Source: Balaenoptera acutorostrata (taxonomy: Eukaryota; Chordata; Mammalia; Artiodactyla; Balaenopteridae). From it: a stretch of 64,000 nt of DNA. The first letter of the stretch is position 1, and each line of letters begins with the position of its first letter. A model generated the notes under the pieces. It had not been told where the DNA came from. It saw only the letters and a list, made by a program, of their open reading frames with translations, and did not search any database. The position numbers and the translations under genes are program-made. Location of the stretch: contig NC_080067.1 in assembly GCF_949987535.1 (NCBI RefSeq), forward strand, positions 76,099,985-76,163,984, given 5' to 3'. This document shows, piece after piece, positions 39,720 through 50,925 of the stretch.

Positions 39720-40145
39720 GATGGGCTGCCTGAGAGGGCACAGTGAGAGTTTTGTGAATCCTTATGTTCATGGCGGGCAGCAAAGGGACTGGCTCGCTGT
39801 CTCCTACTAGCCCTGCCACCAGGCCACGCTTTACCACGCGGGTATAAGGAAACTTGGATTGTTGGCACCTTATTCAGTATGGTTGCTTACGTTAGCTATT
39901 TTTACATTTTTCATTTTGAATGGGTTTTCCTTCGTCTTCACTTTATACCGCCATTTTACTGTCTTCTGGGTACTTCTGGGGAGAGTTATCTGGAAATAAA
40001 GCAAGTGAACTTTTAAAATGTCCTTGAATCCCAGGATCTAGAAGTAAATTGGTATCTTCGGTAAACCCTGTATATCTGTAAACTATGCACTCTCTTTCAT
40101 TCTCAGCCAAGCGCCTTGGAAGAGAGATCACCCCATACTCAATCT
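39720..40145. other. Intergenic stretch, no feature recognised
   Basis: This is unique sequence between the CHR SINE and the L2 relic. No gene or RNA is recognised. Confidence 0.5.
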
Positions 40146-40149
40146 ACAG

Positions 40150-41455
40150 CTCACTCCAAGCTGGCATTTCCTTTGTCAGCTGGGCCTCCCTCCCCACGTC
40201 CTTGCTGCTCCCACCTCTGCCCCTCGGCCAACCACCCCTCTCGGAGGCCCCCAGTGACCTCCGTGTTGCTAATCCCCCCAAATGCTGCTATACTTACTTT
40301 GCTTGATCCATTAAGGCCATTTAATACTTTGTGACATCTCTCTCTCTCAACTCTTATTTCTTTGACTTCTGTAATTTCGTGACCCCACTTTCTCCTGGTC
40401 TTCCTTATCACAAAATGGTTGCTGATAGTCAGGACTGTCCACAGACCTTCCCGAGTGTGGGCCTTTCCTGGAGTGCTCCCTCAGCACCCTCCTTTTCTGT
40501 CTCCTCTTCCTCCTGGCTGGTTGACTCCCAGCCACATTTGCTTGTGACTCTCAACTGTCCAGCTCCATCCTGTTCCTGTCTCCACACTCCAAACCCCAGC
40601 TCCAGCTCCCTACTTGCGTGTGCCCTAGGTGTCCTACACTCAACCTGTCCAAAGTGAAGCCACCCCTTTCTCCATTGTAAACCTCTCCCTTCTCCAGATC
40701 TCACTATTCTGGTGACAGGCACTGTAACAGCTGCCAAGAAAGACACCTAGGAGCCTTCCTGTCCCTGATACAAGCAACAAACCCAATCACCAATGTCTAC
40801 AGTTTTGATCTTAGTATCTTTTGTGCTCATCGTCCTGTCTATGCACACCTCAGATGGCCCCATGGCTCACCTCTCTTCCTGCCGCATGCCTTCATTTTCA
40901 TTTCTATCTTAAGCATCCTTTTCCCTCTTGCCAGAAAGAAGACTCTAAAATGCAAATGTGACCATTTTTGATTAAAACTGTCTCCAGATAACTTTCAAAT
41001 AAAGTTCAAAATCTTTAGCACACAGCCCATTTCTCTGATAGCAATTCCAACCATCCCCTCAGCCCACATCCATATCAAGAGCCACAGACCTTCCTGCTCT
41101 GTCACAGCACCTTCCTGCACACACACTGCTCAGGACGGACTGTCCTCCTTGCTCTGATAACCTTCGTCCATCCATGGGGACCCTGATCCAGCACCACCTC
41201 CTCTGGGTAACTTCTGTGACCCCTCCCTTCCTTCCCAACTCCCACCTGACCTGGCTGCTTTTCCATTAGCGCCCCACGCATCTGCCTGTTCTAACACAGC
41301 ATCGTGTCCTGGGACTGCCGCTTTACATACATTTCTTCACAAGACTGAAAGGTCTTTAAGGGCAGACACTGGGTATCATAGATCTTCTTATCCCTAACAT
41401 TTAGCACAGCATCTGGCACTTAACAAATATTGAAAAACTGTTCAAATGAGTGAAC
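40150..41455 (+). repeat. L2 LINE 3' region, long relic
   Basis: Landmarks of the L2 ORF2 end and 3' UTR follow in order: 'CCCAGTGACCTCCGTGTTGC', a C/T-rich 'TGTCTCCTCTTCCTCCTGGC', 'CTCAACCTGTCCAAAGTGAAG' shortened, 'CAAATGTGACCATTTTTGAT', 'AATAAAGTTCAAAATCTTTAG' shortened, and the ending 'TTTAGCACAGCATCTGGCAC'. At 1.3 kb this is the longest L2 in the window. Overlapping ORFs here are artefacts of its pyrimidine richness. Confidence 0.8.
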
Positions 41456-41768
41456 TGTTCACGTCTGTAAAACATACAGTATATAGACGTTGAGTTACGT
41501 ATAAGGTAATGCTCACTGCTGTATGTTTACTCAGGTTTGTGTGTTTGTGAGCGTGTGAGTGTCATCTCTTTTTTCATTTGCTATCTGGGATAAATAATTA
41601 ACTTTTCACTTTAACTGGCAAAAAATTGGCCCAGGATTTGCTGTAATTTGGAAGGTCCTTTGCAACTTTAGTCTTAACTTCCTTGTTGATTAAATAAAAG
41701 GGTTTGATTGGCTGTTCACTAAAGGTCCTTCTAATGCTGACATTTGTAAAAACTTTGATTCTATTTTT

Positions 41769-42028
41769 TTTATAATTAATTTTTATTGGAGTATAGTTAA
41801 TTTACAATGTTGTGTTAGTTTTTGCTGTACAGCAAAGTGAATCAGTTATACATATACATATATCCACTCTTTTTTAGATTCTTTTCCCATATAGATCATT
41901 ACAGGGTATTGAGTTCCCTGTGCTATACAGTAGGTCCTTATTAGTTATCTATTTTATATATAGTACTGTGTATATGTCAATCCCAATCTCCCAATTTATC
42001 TCTCCTGCCCCCCCTTGGTAACCATAAG
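41769..42028 (-). mobile_element. L1 3'-end insertion, antisense
   Basis: The antisense L1 3' UTR starts at its T-rich tail, and a perfect 13-base TSD (TGATTCTATTTTT) flanks it at 41756-41768 and 42029-42041. It is 5' truncated to about 260 bases. Confidence 0.95.
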
Positions 42029-42639
42029 TGATTCTATTTTTATATAAAACTGCCTTTTCTAAATAAAACTGCCCTGAATTGGCATACAGCTTTCAGAGCT
42101 ATTATCTCATTTAATGTTTAAAATATATCAGTATGGTAGATAAGATATTGTGATGAAATGAGTAGAATTCAGTTATTGGCTTATATTAAGCATTTATCTA
42201 ACCTTAATCAAGTAACTTGATTCTAGCACTAAACTTCTGAAATATTTATCACATTATAAACACAGGATGCATTTCTAATTCCTTTAGCTCTCAGAGCTGT
42301 ACTCAAAATAGATAACATTTTCAGAAAGAAATCCTTGCCTTTTCCTTTTTGGCATCTGGAGTCTCTTCGAGAATACCTGCCATCTTAGATGCCAAGTCTT
42401 CCTCTACACCAGCAGTTAGTTGGTAAGGGTGGGACCCCGGGGGTACTCAAGACCCTGTCAGTACTCAACAAGGTCAAAATGATTTTATAATAACACTGAT
42501 ATTTTATTTCCCCTTTTCACTATGTTGACATTCACTGGCTCTGCAAAAACAGCCGTGGGTAACACTGCCTAGCATGAATCAAGACAGTGGCACAACCTGT
42601 GCTAATGAGTGTTGTGTCATCTTTACCACCATGCACTCA

Positions 42640-43532
42640 GTTTAAAACAAACTAGTTTTACTTAAAGAATGGCTTGATGAAACAGTAAAAATTATTCATT
42701 TATTTGATTAATTTGTATTGCTATGATATTAATGTATTTTATCGATTTTTAGTTTTATTAAACCTCAACCCTTAAGTACACGCTTTTTTAATAGTCTGAC
42801 AAATTAGGAGTGTCACATAAAACCCTTTGTAACCCAAAATATCACAGTCATCTTGATAAAAAGTACTCGTGCAATTATTTGATGTATGACCTAAACTGTC
42901 ATTTTTTCAAGGAACACCATTTTGCTTAAAAGAATGACTAATCAACTATGGTAATTCAAACTGACTCATAAAGCAGACATTTTCTCAAAACTAAGAGTGA
43001 ACCTGCAACTTTAAGGAAAACACCTCTGTTGTATTGGTTGCCAATGATAAAACTTACACATTTAAGCAAAAATGAGAATTTGGAAAAACAAAATGAGCTT
43101 GACAACTTCTCAGTATTTTTCTGATGAGATGGAAGATGGTATTCATGAATGTGATTTTTTCATATTGTAAAAAGAAATGTGTCGGTTGGAAGATCTGCAT
43201 AACCAAGGAAACCAATATTTTCTGAACGGCTAGTGCATAATGGGTCCAGATCAGGCATGGGGAAAGGTCCTCTCCAAGCAGGAGGTAGACCAAGGGATTT
43301 TACGTCATAGAGGATAAGTTTACTGACGTGTCAAGTGTTTGTGTAGCATCAAAGAAGCTGCACAATTACCTGGAAAGGCTATTCCATTCTTCTTGTTTTT
43401 TCTCATCCCATTACTGCGTGAGACCAGGTTTTCTTCACCTCCTTAACCAAAACATATTGCAACAGATTGAATGCAGATAGAAGAATCCATCTGTCTTCTA
43501 TCAAGCTGGACACTAAAGAGAATTGCAAAAAA
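42640..43532 (+). pseudogene. hAT transposase remnant (ZBED5/Charlie-type), C-terminal half
   Basis: Frame-jumping translation gives fragments typical of this family in the right order: 'RPLSTRFFN'-like near 42765, 'FSRNTI..LKRMTNQLW' near 42910, 'SKLRVNLQL..K' near 42985, 'SDEMEDGIHECDFF' near 43120, a CE.GFSS-like block near 43420 (hAT C-terminal dimerisation domain) and 'LNADRRIHLSSIKLDTKENC' at 43465-43525. Many stops and indels make it non-functional. Confidence 0.8.
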
Positions 43533-43555
43533 AAAATTTTTTTAAGCTACTCGTG

Positions 43556-43849
43556 GGCTTCCCTGGTGGCACAGTGGTTGAGAGTCCACCTGCCAATGCA
43601 GGGGACACGGGTTCGATCCCTGGTCCGAGAGGATCCCACATGCCACGGAGCAACTAAGCCCGTGTGCCACAGCTGCTGAGCCTGCGCGCTAGAGCCCGTG
43701 AGCCACAACTACTGAGCCCGCGTGCCAAAACTACTGAAGCCCGCGTGCCTAGAGTCCGTGCTCCACAACAAGAGAAGCCACCGCAATGAGAAGCCCATAT
43801 GCAGCAACGAAGACCCAACACAGCCCAAAATAAATAAATTAAAAAAAAT
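43556..43849 (+). mobile_element. CHR SINE, three internal units
   Basis: A perfect 11-base TSD (AGCTACTCGTG) lies at 43545-43555 and 43850-43860. The head is GGCTTCCCTGGTGGCACAGT, the B box GGTTCGATCCC, and the tail AAATAAATTA(A)n. It inserted into the 3' part of the fossil hAT element, so it is younger. Confidence 0.98.
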
Positions 43850-44109
43850 AGCTACTCGTGTTGCTACATTCTTTTGTTTTTCATAAGAAATGTATTTTAT
43901 ATTAACATGGAATCATTTTATTTTAAAAATTTATTAATGAGTAAATATTTTAAATATTTCTCAGTTTCAGTTTTGAATATATCAGTATCAACTATTATAT
44001 CCAATATTAAATATCAATCGACATAAACCCATGTCAACAAAAACTTTGGGGTGTACGATACTTTTTAAGAGATTAAAACTTTGAAAATCATTGCTTTGTA
44101 CTATGAGGC

Positions 44110-46730
44110 TTAGCGATAGGATCAGAGCCTTTGTTTAAAATATCTGCAGCAATGCAATCCCCATGAGAATTATTTCTTAGTTTCTTAGCCTGAATTCAGG
44201 ATATATTTTAAATACAAGGGTTAGATGGGAGTCTAGTGAATGTCAGTTATCATTGCTGTGTGAGTTGCAAGTTCAACCATTTTAAAGCACAACTTAAGGA
44301 AACTGTTACATCAGAGATGATATTTTTAATGAAGTACCTAGTGTTTTTGTTTATTTGAGGACTCACCATTTCACCGTTCATGGGGGGCTTGGGCGGGGAG
44401 TCTCAGGCCTCAGTTTCAAGGAGAACTGTGCTTCCCTTGAGAGACTGGTATGCTCTGACCTTCTATCAACCATTTTTCTCCCTTTTCTTTGGCTTCTAGG
44501 AAGCCTGAAGCTAAATTCTCAGCTTAGCCTGGCTAGCAAATGGAAATTTACATGTCTTAACCTACCTTACCCTGCCTTGATTTCATTCTGCCACTCCCCC
44601 TGCACTTATCTTTGATTTCTTCGTCGGAATTTTCACGGGTATTTCCAAAAGCTTCCTCCAATCCTTTTGCCAAACAAGGTAAAGTGTGAACATATAAGTG
44701 CCTGCAACTACCAGTGATGCAGGAAGTTTGTTCTCCTCTGGGTACTGAACCCAGCTCCTTTCTAAGCACAGGTTGCATGTCTGTAACTTCTTTGCTGTTA
44801 TTTCCTTTATTTCATCTATAAAATAGGGGCGTGGGTTCGCGATGGAAAGCAACATAGCCAGGCCTTAGGAAAATCTGGAGAAGCCAGCTGGGCCCCAGAG
44901 GCTGTGGAGCAGAGAGGCAGAGGAATCTGCTCCTCTAATGAAAGGGCCCTTCTTTCCAGGGGATTATAAGAATATTCATGACCCTTGAGATCAGCAGGTG
45001 AGGCCCAGCCCTCCCCACTCATCCTTTGGGCAAATAGTCCAAAAAGCTGAGGTTGCCTGGATAAGAAAGGAACAGTGGGAGCTGGAAGATTTTCCCGCTT
45101 CTCTTGGCCCCCAGCCCCTGTATTTTCGGGGCGGTGGGGGCGGACTTGTCCTGAGGTGAAGCACGGACTGTGTCTTTCATTTCTAAAGAGCAGCCAGCAA
45201 GGCCGAGGCAGAAGTCCCGTGACATGACTTGAGACACAAAATGGAATCTTAGCATCGAAGACCCCCTTTGACAACAAGAAGAAAAGCCCTTTTCTTCCCA
45301 GCCCGGATTAGGCGAGAAGGGAATTCTCTGGAACATGTGTGCATTGTTTCGTGGAGGGCAGCCAGGCTGGCCCGGGGCTTGCCTCCCAAAGTCAGCGCGA
45401 GGAAGCTTGTCCCCGTGTAATTAAAAGGGAAGGGAAACAGCAGGGCGTCTTGTTCCGCTGCTGCCCACCAAAGTGGGGTCCCCAGGGGACGCTGTGGCCC
45501 AGGAAACTGGCTAAATGAATGGCTACCGGAGGGCTCGCTGAATGTGTGGGCCTTGGAGACGGAGAGAGGGCAGGGCACGGAGTCTCGGCTGAGCTCTTCT
45601 CATAAAACGGGAAGAAGAGAAACCCTCTCAGACAGCAGAGATGCCTGAGCTTCTTGCCACCTAACCGGACAGCAAGGCCGCCCTGGGGACGGGGCACCTG
45701 CTGCGAGGGGTCGGCTCCTCGTGGAGAGCAGAGCCCAAGGCCGTGTTGCCAGGCCCCCGTTTGTCCAGCTGACGCAGGCTGGCCCCTCGCTTTCTCCCGC
45801 TGACAGCAAGGCCGGGAGCCCGGAGGTCACAGGTCAGGGCCGGGACGCTGAGGCCCGGGGCTCACAAAGGGGAGCGGCGAGCTTCCTCTGGCAACACGAG
45901 TTTCTGGAAAGTGGTCTCTCGTATTTGTCAGTGATAAAGTGTCTCACTCAGAAATGATTGGGAGCAGTAAAACCCTGAGCTAGAGGCTAAGATATTTGAC
46001 ATTTATAGAGTTGAATCCAGTTAAGAAAACAAAAAAAAGTTCCTTTTCCTATAAAATAAGAAAACTTCCTCATGAAAAGCTTTCTAATGCCATTTCCCGA
46101 AATCTTCAGTTCAAGATGTAAACTTTCTTCTTCAGTTTCCCCAGCTCCCTCTGCCAATCTGGCAGGTTGGATTATAGAGGACTTGAGAGACTCTTGATCG
46201 GCAGGCTGGAAATTTGTGACTCCTGAACCCCAGGTCCACAGGGAAGGTAAGAGTGACAACAGCCAAGCGGGTCGGTTTTCTAAGACCCCGCACATTCTGC
46301 CTAAGGTCACGCACGTCCCAAAGGCCTCAGCAGCGAGCCAGCAGGCCTGGGCGCTCTGCTTTCTCTGGTAAGTGATGAATCTAAGTCAATATCGTAAAGG
46401 CAACCTGGCCCTTCTGGCTCCGCAAATATTGGAACAAAGCCTTGAGCACAGCGATGCTGTTGACAGTTACGAGATGGCGGCATTGTTGTCTTTGTCACCA
46501 TTAAGTGCAGCTCGGTGGAGGCTGGCCTAACACCCTGTGTACACAGAGGAGACAGTGCGCGCCGGAGGCCGGGCTGTTAGCTCTGACAACACGCGCGGGC
46601 GGCCGGCCCTCAGCCCCTCCCAGGGGCACAGCTGGGGCGCCGGACACACTGCCCTCTCCACCTACTGGGAGCTGCCCAGCACAGCGTCCGGGCCACATGC
46701 TTCCTTTCCTCTCTCTTTTCATTCATTTGT
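44110..46730. other. Intergenic stretch becoming GC- and CpG-rich
   Basis: From about 44820 the base composition rises well above the rest of the window, with a short CpG cluster at 46557-46644. Many overlapping ORFs occur on both strands (up to about 150 codons), but none shows consistent coding character or homology that I recognise. No repeat family is recognised either. It could include an unannotated non-coding RNA or an enhancer. Confidence 0.5.
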
Positions 46731-46940
46731 TAAAAATACATTCTGATTGAAATATAACGTACACGTGTCACCTGCCCAGCTTGATGGAAACTGCCACACC
46801 CTCGTATCCATCAGGTCAAGAAGCTGAATGTTTCCGGCATCCCACAGCCACCCTGTGCTCCCTCCCAGGATCACCTCCTGCAACAGTGACCACTCTCCTA
46901 TTCGGACTTCTAACGTAAATTACTTTCCCCTGTTTTAAGC
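46730..46940 (-). repeat. Old L1 (L1M-type) fragment, antisense
   Basis: 'TGATTGAAATATAACGTACA', then 'GTATCCATCAGGTCAAGAAG' and 'CACTCTCCTATTCGGACTTC' follow the widespread antisense L1M 3' pattern (AATTGACATATAATA...CCATCACCAC AATCAAGATA), strongly diverged. Confidence 0.5.
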
Positions 46941-47594
46941 CTTTTGCATTTGAAACTTTCCCTTGGCATTTGAAGCCAAGGTACTGTGTGTTTGTCCAGC
47001 AAGGCGTGGTTACAATGCAGCGCTCACGCTGATCTCCCCTCCAACCTTGCTTGGGCAAGCCCTTCAGTGCTCTGGTATCAGGTTGGCCTTGCTAAAGGAC
47101 AGAGTTGGTCTGAGTCTCGTGGGGCCCTTCCAGTGCCAGCGTGTGGTCCTGGCCTCCACTATGGGGGTGGATGGGCTGCGCACAGGAGGACTATAAGCCC
47201 ATGTCCGTGCACAGGCTTGGGAGTATGTTCTAAGAAGGAGGCGCTGCCCTGCCCATCATGCCGCACTGTACCTTCCATGCCGCCCTCCAGAAACATCAGA
47301 AGACAGGTCAGTTCAGGATTCTCTCCACACCACTGGAATACACCTGATTCGGTCCTGTCCTGAATCTGGTCCATTCTCCTATCTGAAAACTGTCCCAGGC
47401 AGATGGAGAGAGGGAGGCTGGAAACTTCCCTCTTACTACACTCTGCTGAGTGATAGATATCCCACTCCTTTTTGCATTCCTAAAGCCTTTTCTGTGTGTG
47501 TGTGTGGAGTGGTAGTGGTGGGATAGGGTGGCAGGGAGTGGAAATGGTTTACAGAAAGCATGCCAGAGCTGGGAGTTCAACTTCTTCCCTCACA

Positions 47595-48290
47595 GGTGAA
47601 GAACCAAACTTGAGTCTGCCCGCCTGATGTGCAGCAACCCAGTCTACTTACACTGGGTTGTGGTGAAGGAAAGTACAGCATTTATTGCAGGGTCCCAATC
47701 AAGAACAGGCAGCTCATGCTCAGAAGACCTGAACTCCCCGATAGCTTTCAGAGAGGGTTTTTAAAGGCAACATTAGGGGTGAGGGTTGTAGGGTGCATGA
47801 TCAGCTCGTGGACATTCTTCTGATTGGTTGGTGGTGAGGTAACAGCGTGGTATTTCTGGAGTTAACATCATCAACCTGGTTCTGAGGTCCGCATGCCTGT
47901 GGTCAGCATAGTTAACTTCTTCCACCTGCTGGGGGTTTTATTTTATTTTGTTTTTATTAACATCTTTTTTGGAGTATAATTGCTTTATAATGTTGTGTTA
48001 GTTTCTGCTGTATAACAAAGTGAATCAGCTATACATATACATATATCCCCATATCCCCTCCCTCTTGCTCTGCTGGGGGTTTTAGTATCTGCAAAACAAC
48101 TCAAGAATACGGCTCAGGATATTACCTATAGCCCTTGAGGAGGAACTAAAGGTCCTTGACTTTGTTTTATGGCTAAACTATTATTATTTGTCTTGCTTGA
48201 CTGTTTTCCTTTGCTTTTGCATTTCCTCACTTCTCTGATTAAATTTGTTCTTTGGAACTCAGAGAGATCTAGGAGGCTCAAGCTTTTCTA
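47595..48290 (-). mobile_element. Solo LTR of the same retroviral family, antisense (copy B)
   Basis: It aligns with copy A (18.1-18.8 kb) over the R-U5 and proximal U3 parts. Shared blocks are GGTGAAGGAAAGTACAGCAT, the polyadenylation signal complement TTTATT (47681-47686), 'GATCAGCTCGTGGAC', the CCAAT complement ATTGG (47823-47827) and 'CTTTGGAACTCAGAGA' near 48255. It is interrupted by an L1 fragment at 47951-48069. Outer ends are approximate. No internal viral genes lie nearby, which suggests a solo LTR left by recombination. Confidence 0.75.
47951..48069 (-). mobile_element. Short L1 3'-end insertion inside the LTR, antisense
   Basis: This 119-base antisense L1 3' UTR fragment is flanked by a perfect 15-base TSD (CTGCTGGGGGTTTTA) at 47936-47950 and 48070-48084. 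Perfect TSDs and good match to the L1 3' pattern mark it as relatively young and as later than the LTR. Confidence 0.96.
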
Positions 48291-48699
48291 CAAACAGTTT
48301 GGTAGGGGTTGAACATGAGAAGGAGAGTAATAATGCTGGATCACAGACAATAACTTTAGAAAACGAGCACTCCTAAAAGGGGCATGGAGTGCTGTGGGAA
48401 GACAGGCCAAAGAAAGCCCATCAACCTAGGTGGCCTTTTTGGAGGAGGTGGCATTTCAGCTGCACGGAAGGATATACTTCAATAAGTGAACTGTCATATT
48501 TCACCTTTGGCGTAATAAGCTCTTAATTGTGATAATGGCTAAGAAACTTTACAGTGTATTGATGTCATACATTTTACTTTGACCTATGTTATAAAGTCCC
48601 CAATACATTGCTATTATTTTTGCTTTAAACAGTCAATTACATTTTTAAAAATGATCTTTGAAAGGGACTTGTAATAAAAAAGATCATATACACTTACTC

Positions 48700-48820
48700 A
48701 TGTAGTTACCATTCCTGGTACTCTCCAGTCCTTTCCATAGATCCAGATTTCCATCTGGTATAATTTTTAATGGATTTCTGTTGCTATTTCTTATAGTATA
48801 GGCCTGCTGCTGCTGAGCTC
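48700..48820 (-). repeat. Old L1 fragment, left part (split by the younger L1)
   Basis: The stretch up to 'CTGCTGCTGAGCTCTTTCAG' is the antisense L1M 5'/ORF1 region. It continues directly at 51111 after the inserted element. The left boundary is uncertain. Confidence 0.6.
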
Positions 48821-48901
48821 TTTCAGCTTTTTATTTATTTAGTTTACTGAAGTATAGTTGATTTACAGTGTTGTGGTAGTTTCAGGTGTACAGCAAAGTG
48901 A

Positions 48902-48904
<3 letters not shown>

Positions 48905-48942
<38 letters not shown>
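48905..48942. repeat. (AT)n microsatellite in the L1 3' UTR part
   Basis: This 38-base uninterrupted AT run lies inside the antisense L1 segment. Confidence 0.97.
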
Positions 48943-48944
<2 letters not shown>

Positions 48945-49175
48945 CTTTTTAGATTCTTTTCCATTATAGGTTGTTACAAGATATTGAATATATAGTTCCC
49001 TGTGCTATACAGTAGGTCCTTGTTTTTTAATCTATTTTATATATAGTCATGTGTATCTGTTAATCCCAAACTCCTAATTTATCCCTCCCCATGCCCCGCC
49101 CCTTTGGTAACCATAAATTTGTTTTCTACGTCTGTGAGTCTGTTTCCATTTTGTTTTGTTTGTTTGTTTGTTTTT

Positions 49176-50564
49176 CCGGTAGAAAGCATCCCTTTTTATT
49201 CCTTTTATAGCAATCTAAACTGACAAGAGAGGAACTTCCTAAAAGATTTATGAACACTAATTTAATGAAACAGTAACTTTTAAAAACCAAAGACAGAAAA
49301 TGCAACACACATTATTTTGGTTAAAAACTGAGAAACAGAATATTAAGCCATTAGTATATTAAATAAAAACAACTTTTAGTCCCCCATACCTTGTTCCTAT
49401 ATCAACTAAAGATTCTTAAAATAATTTAAAGCACTTGGATGTCCTTGGAGGGTAATATTAAAATGCACAATAACATTTCTGTATTACATTTTCATAGATA
49501 TGATTAGAAGGAATAGTAAATTGCATATTCTTTCATTCAAAATATGGAAATCTGAAATACTAAAACAAAATTGACAAAATAATAATCGGTTTGTGCTGGG
49601 TTTTACCTAATTTTAACCCAAATAGTGATTTTTATTACATACTACATACATTTGAGGGTATAAGAAATATATTTTTCTTGATTACACAGAATGCTTAATT
49701 GTAAAATGCTTAAATACAGCTCTCTAGGAACATTTCCATGTTCTTGTCAATGACCATAAAGTGAATAGAAGGCATTTTTCAAATTTCTGAGTGTGAGTTT
49801 AGGGGAAACCAGGATGGAAGGTGACTGAGATCCAGTGTTTAGGTGACGTGGCAAGGCCATCCAATTAGCAGGCTGCAGAGTTATGGATGGGACCCAGGAT
49901 TTCCTTGTCTAAAAATGCTGCAGATTAGTGTACTCAGGAAGAAGGGGAAGAGAATCTAATTACAACTGTAGAAACTTTTAATTTTTCAAAACTCAATTAG
50001 GTGTGTGTATGGTCCATTGGTGTCGAGCTTTAATACCTGCCTGTTGCCGTAAGTGCCATGTTCCATCACCATCCCCAGCTTCGGCACACTTGCTGTTAGC
50101 AGCTAATTCTTTTTTACAGAGAGTCACAAATTGGGAATAAAGTTCTAACCCCTCTTCTTTTCCAGAGTTAGAGTGATACTGCATGCTTCTTCCTTTTACT
50201 CTACCCCCAAGGGTGGCTTGAGGGATGGTAAGAATGTTGCCAGATAGATCCAATATAGAGATGTGCTTGCCATTTTCTGTTTCACTTAATTTCACATTTA
50301 ACAGTGTATTAACCATTTTGGGAAGAAGCTCTTTATCAGCTCCCTTGAAAAATCACACGTAGATCACTAATCCTCTCTGGACCTCCACCCACTGGGCCGC
50401 GGCGTCCCCCTCGGCAGGGCGTACTTGCAGCTGGGCGTGCAGGCACTGCTGCAGGACGGCCCGGGCCTGAGGTGGCCGGCCACTTTCAGCATGGCTCAAG
50501 CCCGTGCGGATATCCCACAGGTTCCGGCCTCGCGCCGCACAAGCTCGCCCCCTGGGGCTCAGGG
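49176..50564 (-). pseudogene. DTD2 pseudogene: DTD2 processed pseudogene (D-aminoacyl-tRNA deacylase 2)
   Basis: Functional DTD2 hydrolyses D-aminoacyl and mischarged alanyl tRNAs. This intronless copy includes about 70 bases of 5' UTR, the whole CDS interval (50492-49986, exactly 507 bases like a 168-residue gene) and about 800 bases of 3' UTR. The 3' UTR ends in AATAAA (complement at 49195-49200) 19 bases before a poly(A) tract (49153-49175). The TSD CTGTTTCCATTTT lies at 49140-49152 and 50565-50577. Disablements are a one-base deletion right after the ATG, TGA at codon 47 (50355-50353), and a one-base insertion near 50063-50078. The long central frame (50316-49993) still reads DTD2-like protein. 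Confidence 0.96.
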
Positions 50565-50835
50565 CTGTTTCCATTTTATAAATAAGTTCATTTGTAACAT
50601 TTTTTTTAGATTCCACATATAATTGATATTGTATGGTATGGAGGTTCATTTAAAAAACTAAAAATAGAGTCACCATGTGATCCAGGAATCCCACTCCTGG
50701 GCATATATCCAGAAAAGACAAAAACTCTAATTTGAAAAGATACATGCACCCGATGTTCATAGCAGTGCTGTTTATAATAGCCAAGACATGGAAGCAACCT
50801 GAGTGTCCTTTGACAGATGAATGGATAAAGAAGAT

Positions 50836-50838
<3 letters not shown>

Positions 50839-50876
<38 letters not shown>
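50839..50876. repeat. (AT)n microsatellite in the inverted L1 part
   Basis: This 38-base uninterrupted AT run lies where L1 ORF2 normally reads a short ATATAT stretch before the TGGAATATTACTCAGCC motif, so it has expanded in place. Confidence 0.95.
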
Positions 50877-50881
<5 letters not shown>

Positions 50882-50925
50882 GGAATATTACTCAGCCATA
50901 AAAAATGAGTGAAATATGGGAATTC

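Larger units (their letters stand above)
42410..44098 (+). mobile_element. Fossil hAT DNA transposon (Charlie / ZBED5-like), internally interrupted by a SINE
   Basis: Both ends carry degenerate inverted repeats of the Charlie type (consensus CAGTGGTTCTCAA): CAGCAGTTAGTTGG at 42410 and the complement of AGCAATGATTTTCAAAG ending near 44095. The interior follows the non-coding leader (TCAAGACCCTGTCAGTACTC) and then a broken transposase reading frame. A CHR SINE sits at 43556-43849. The assignment rests on transposase fragments resembling ZBED5-type domesticated hAT proteins. The 8-base TSD is not securely identified. Confidence 0.8.

Noticed and set aside
40331..40746. Overlapping Ser/Pro-rich ORFs as a secreted protein
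   Set aside because: They lie inside an L2 relic whose pyrimidine-rich consensus naturally yields such frames.
44816..45830. Chain of minus-strand ORFs (76-153 codons) as exons of a gene
   Set aside because: Frames overlap each other and no consistent splice pairs or homology were found. They are best explained by base composition.
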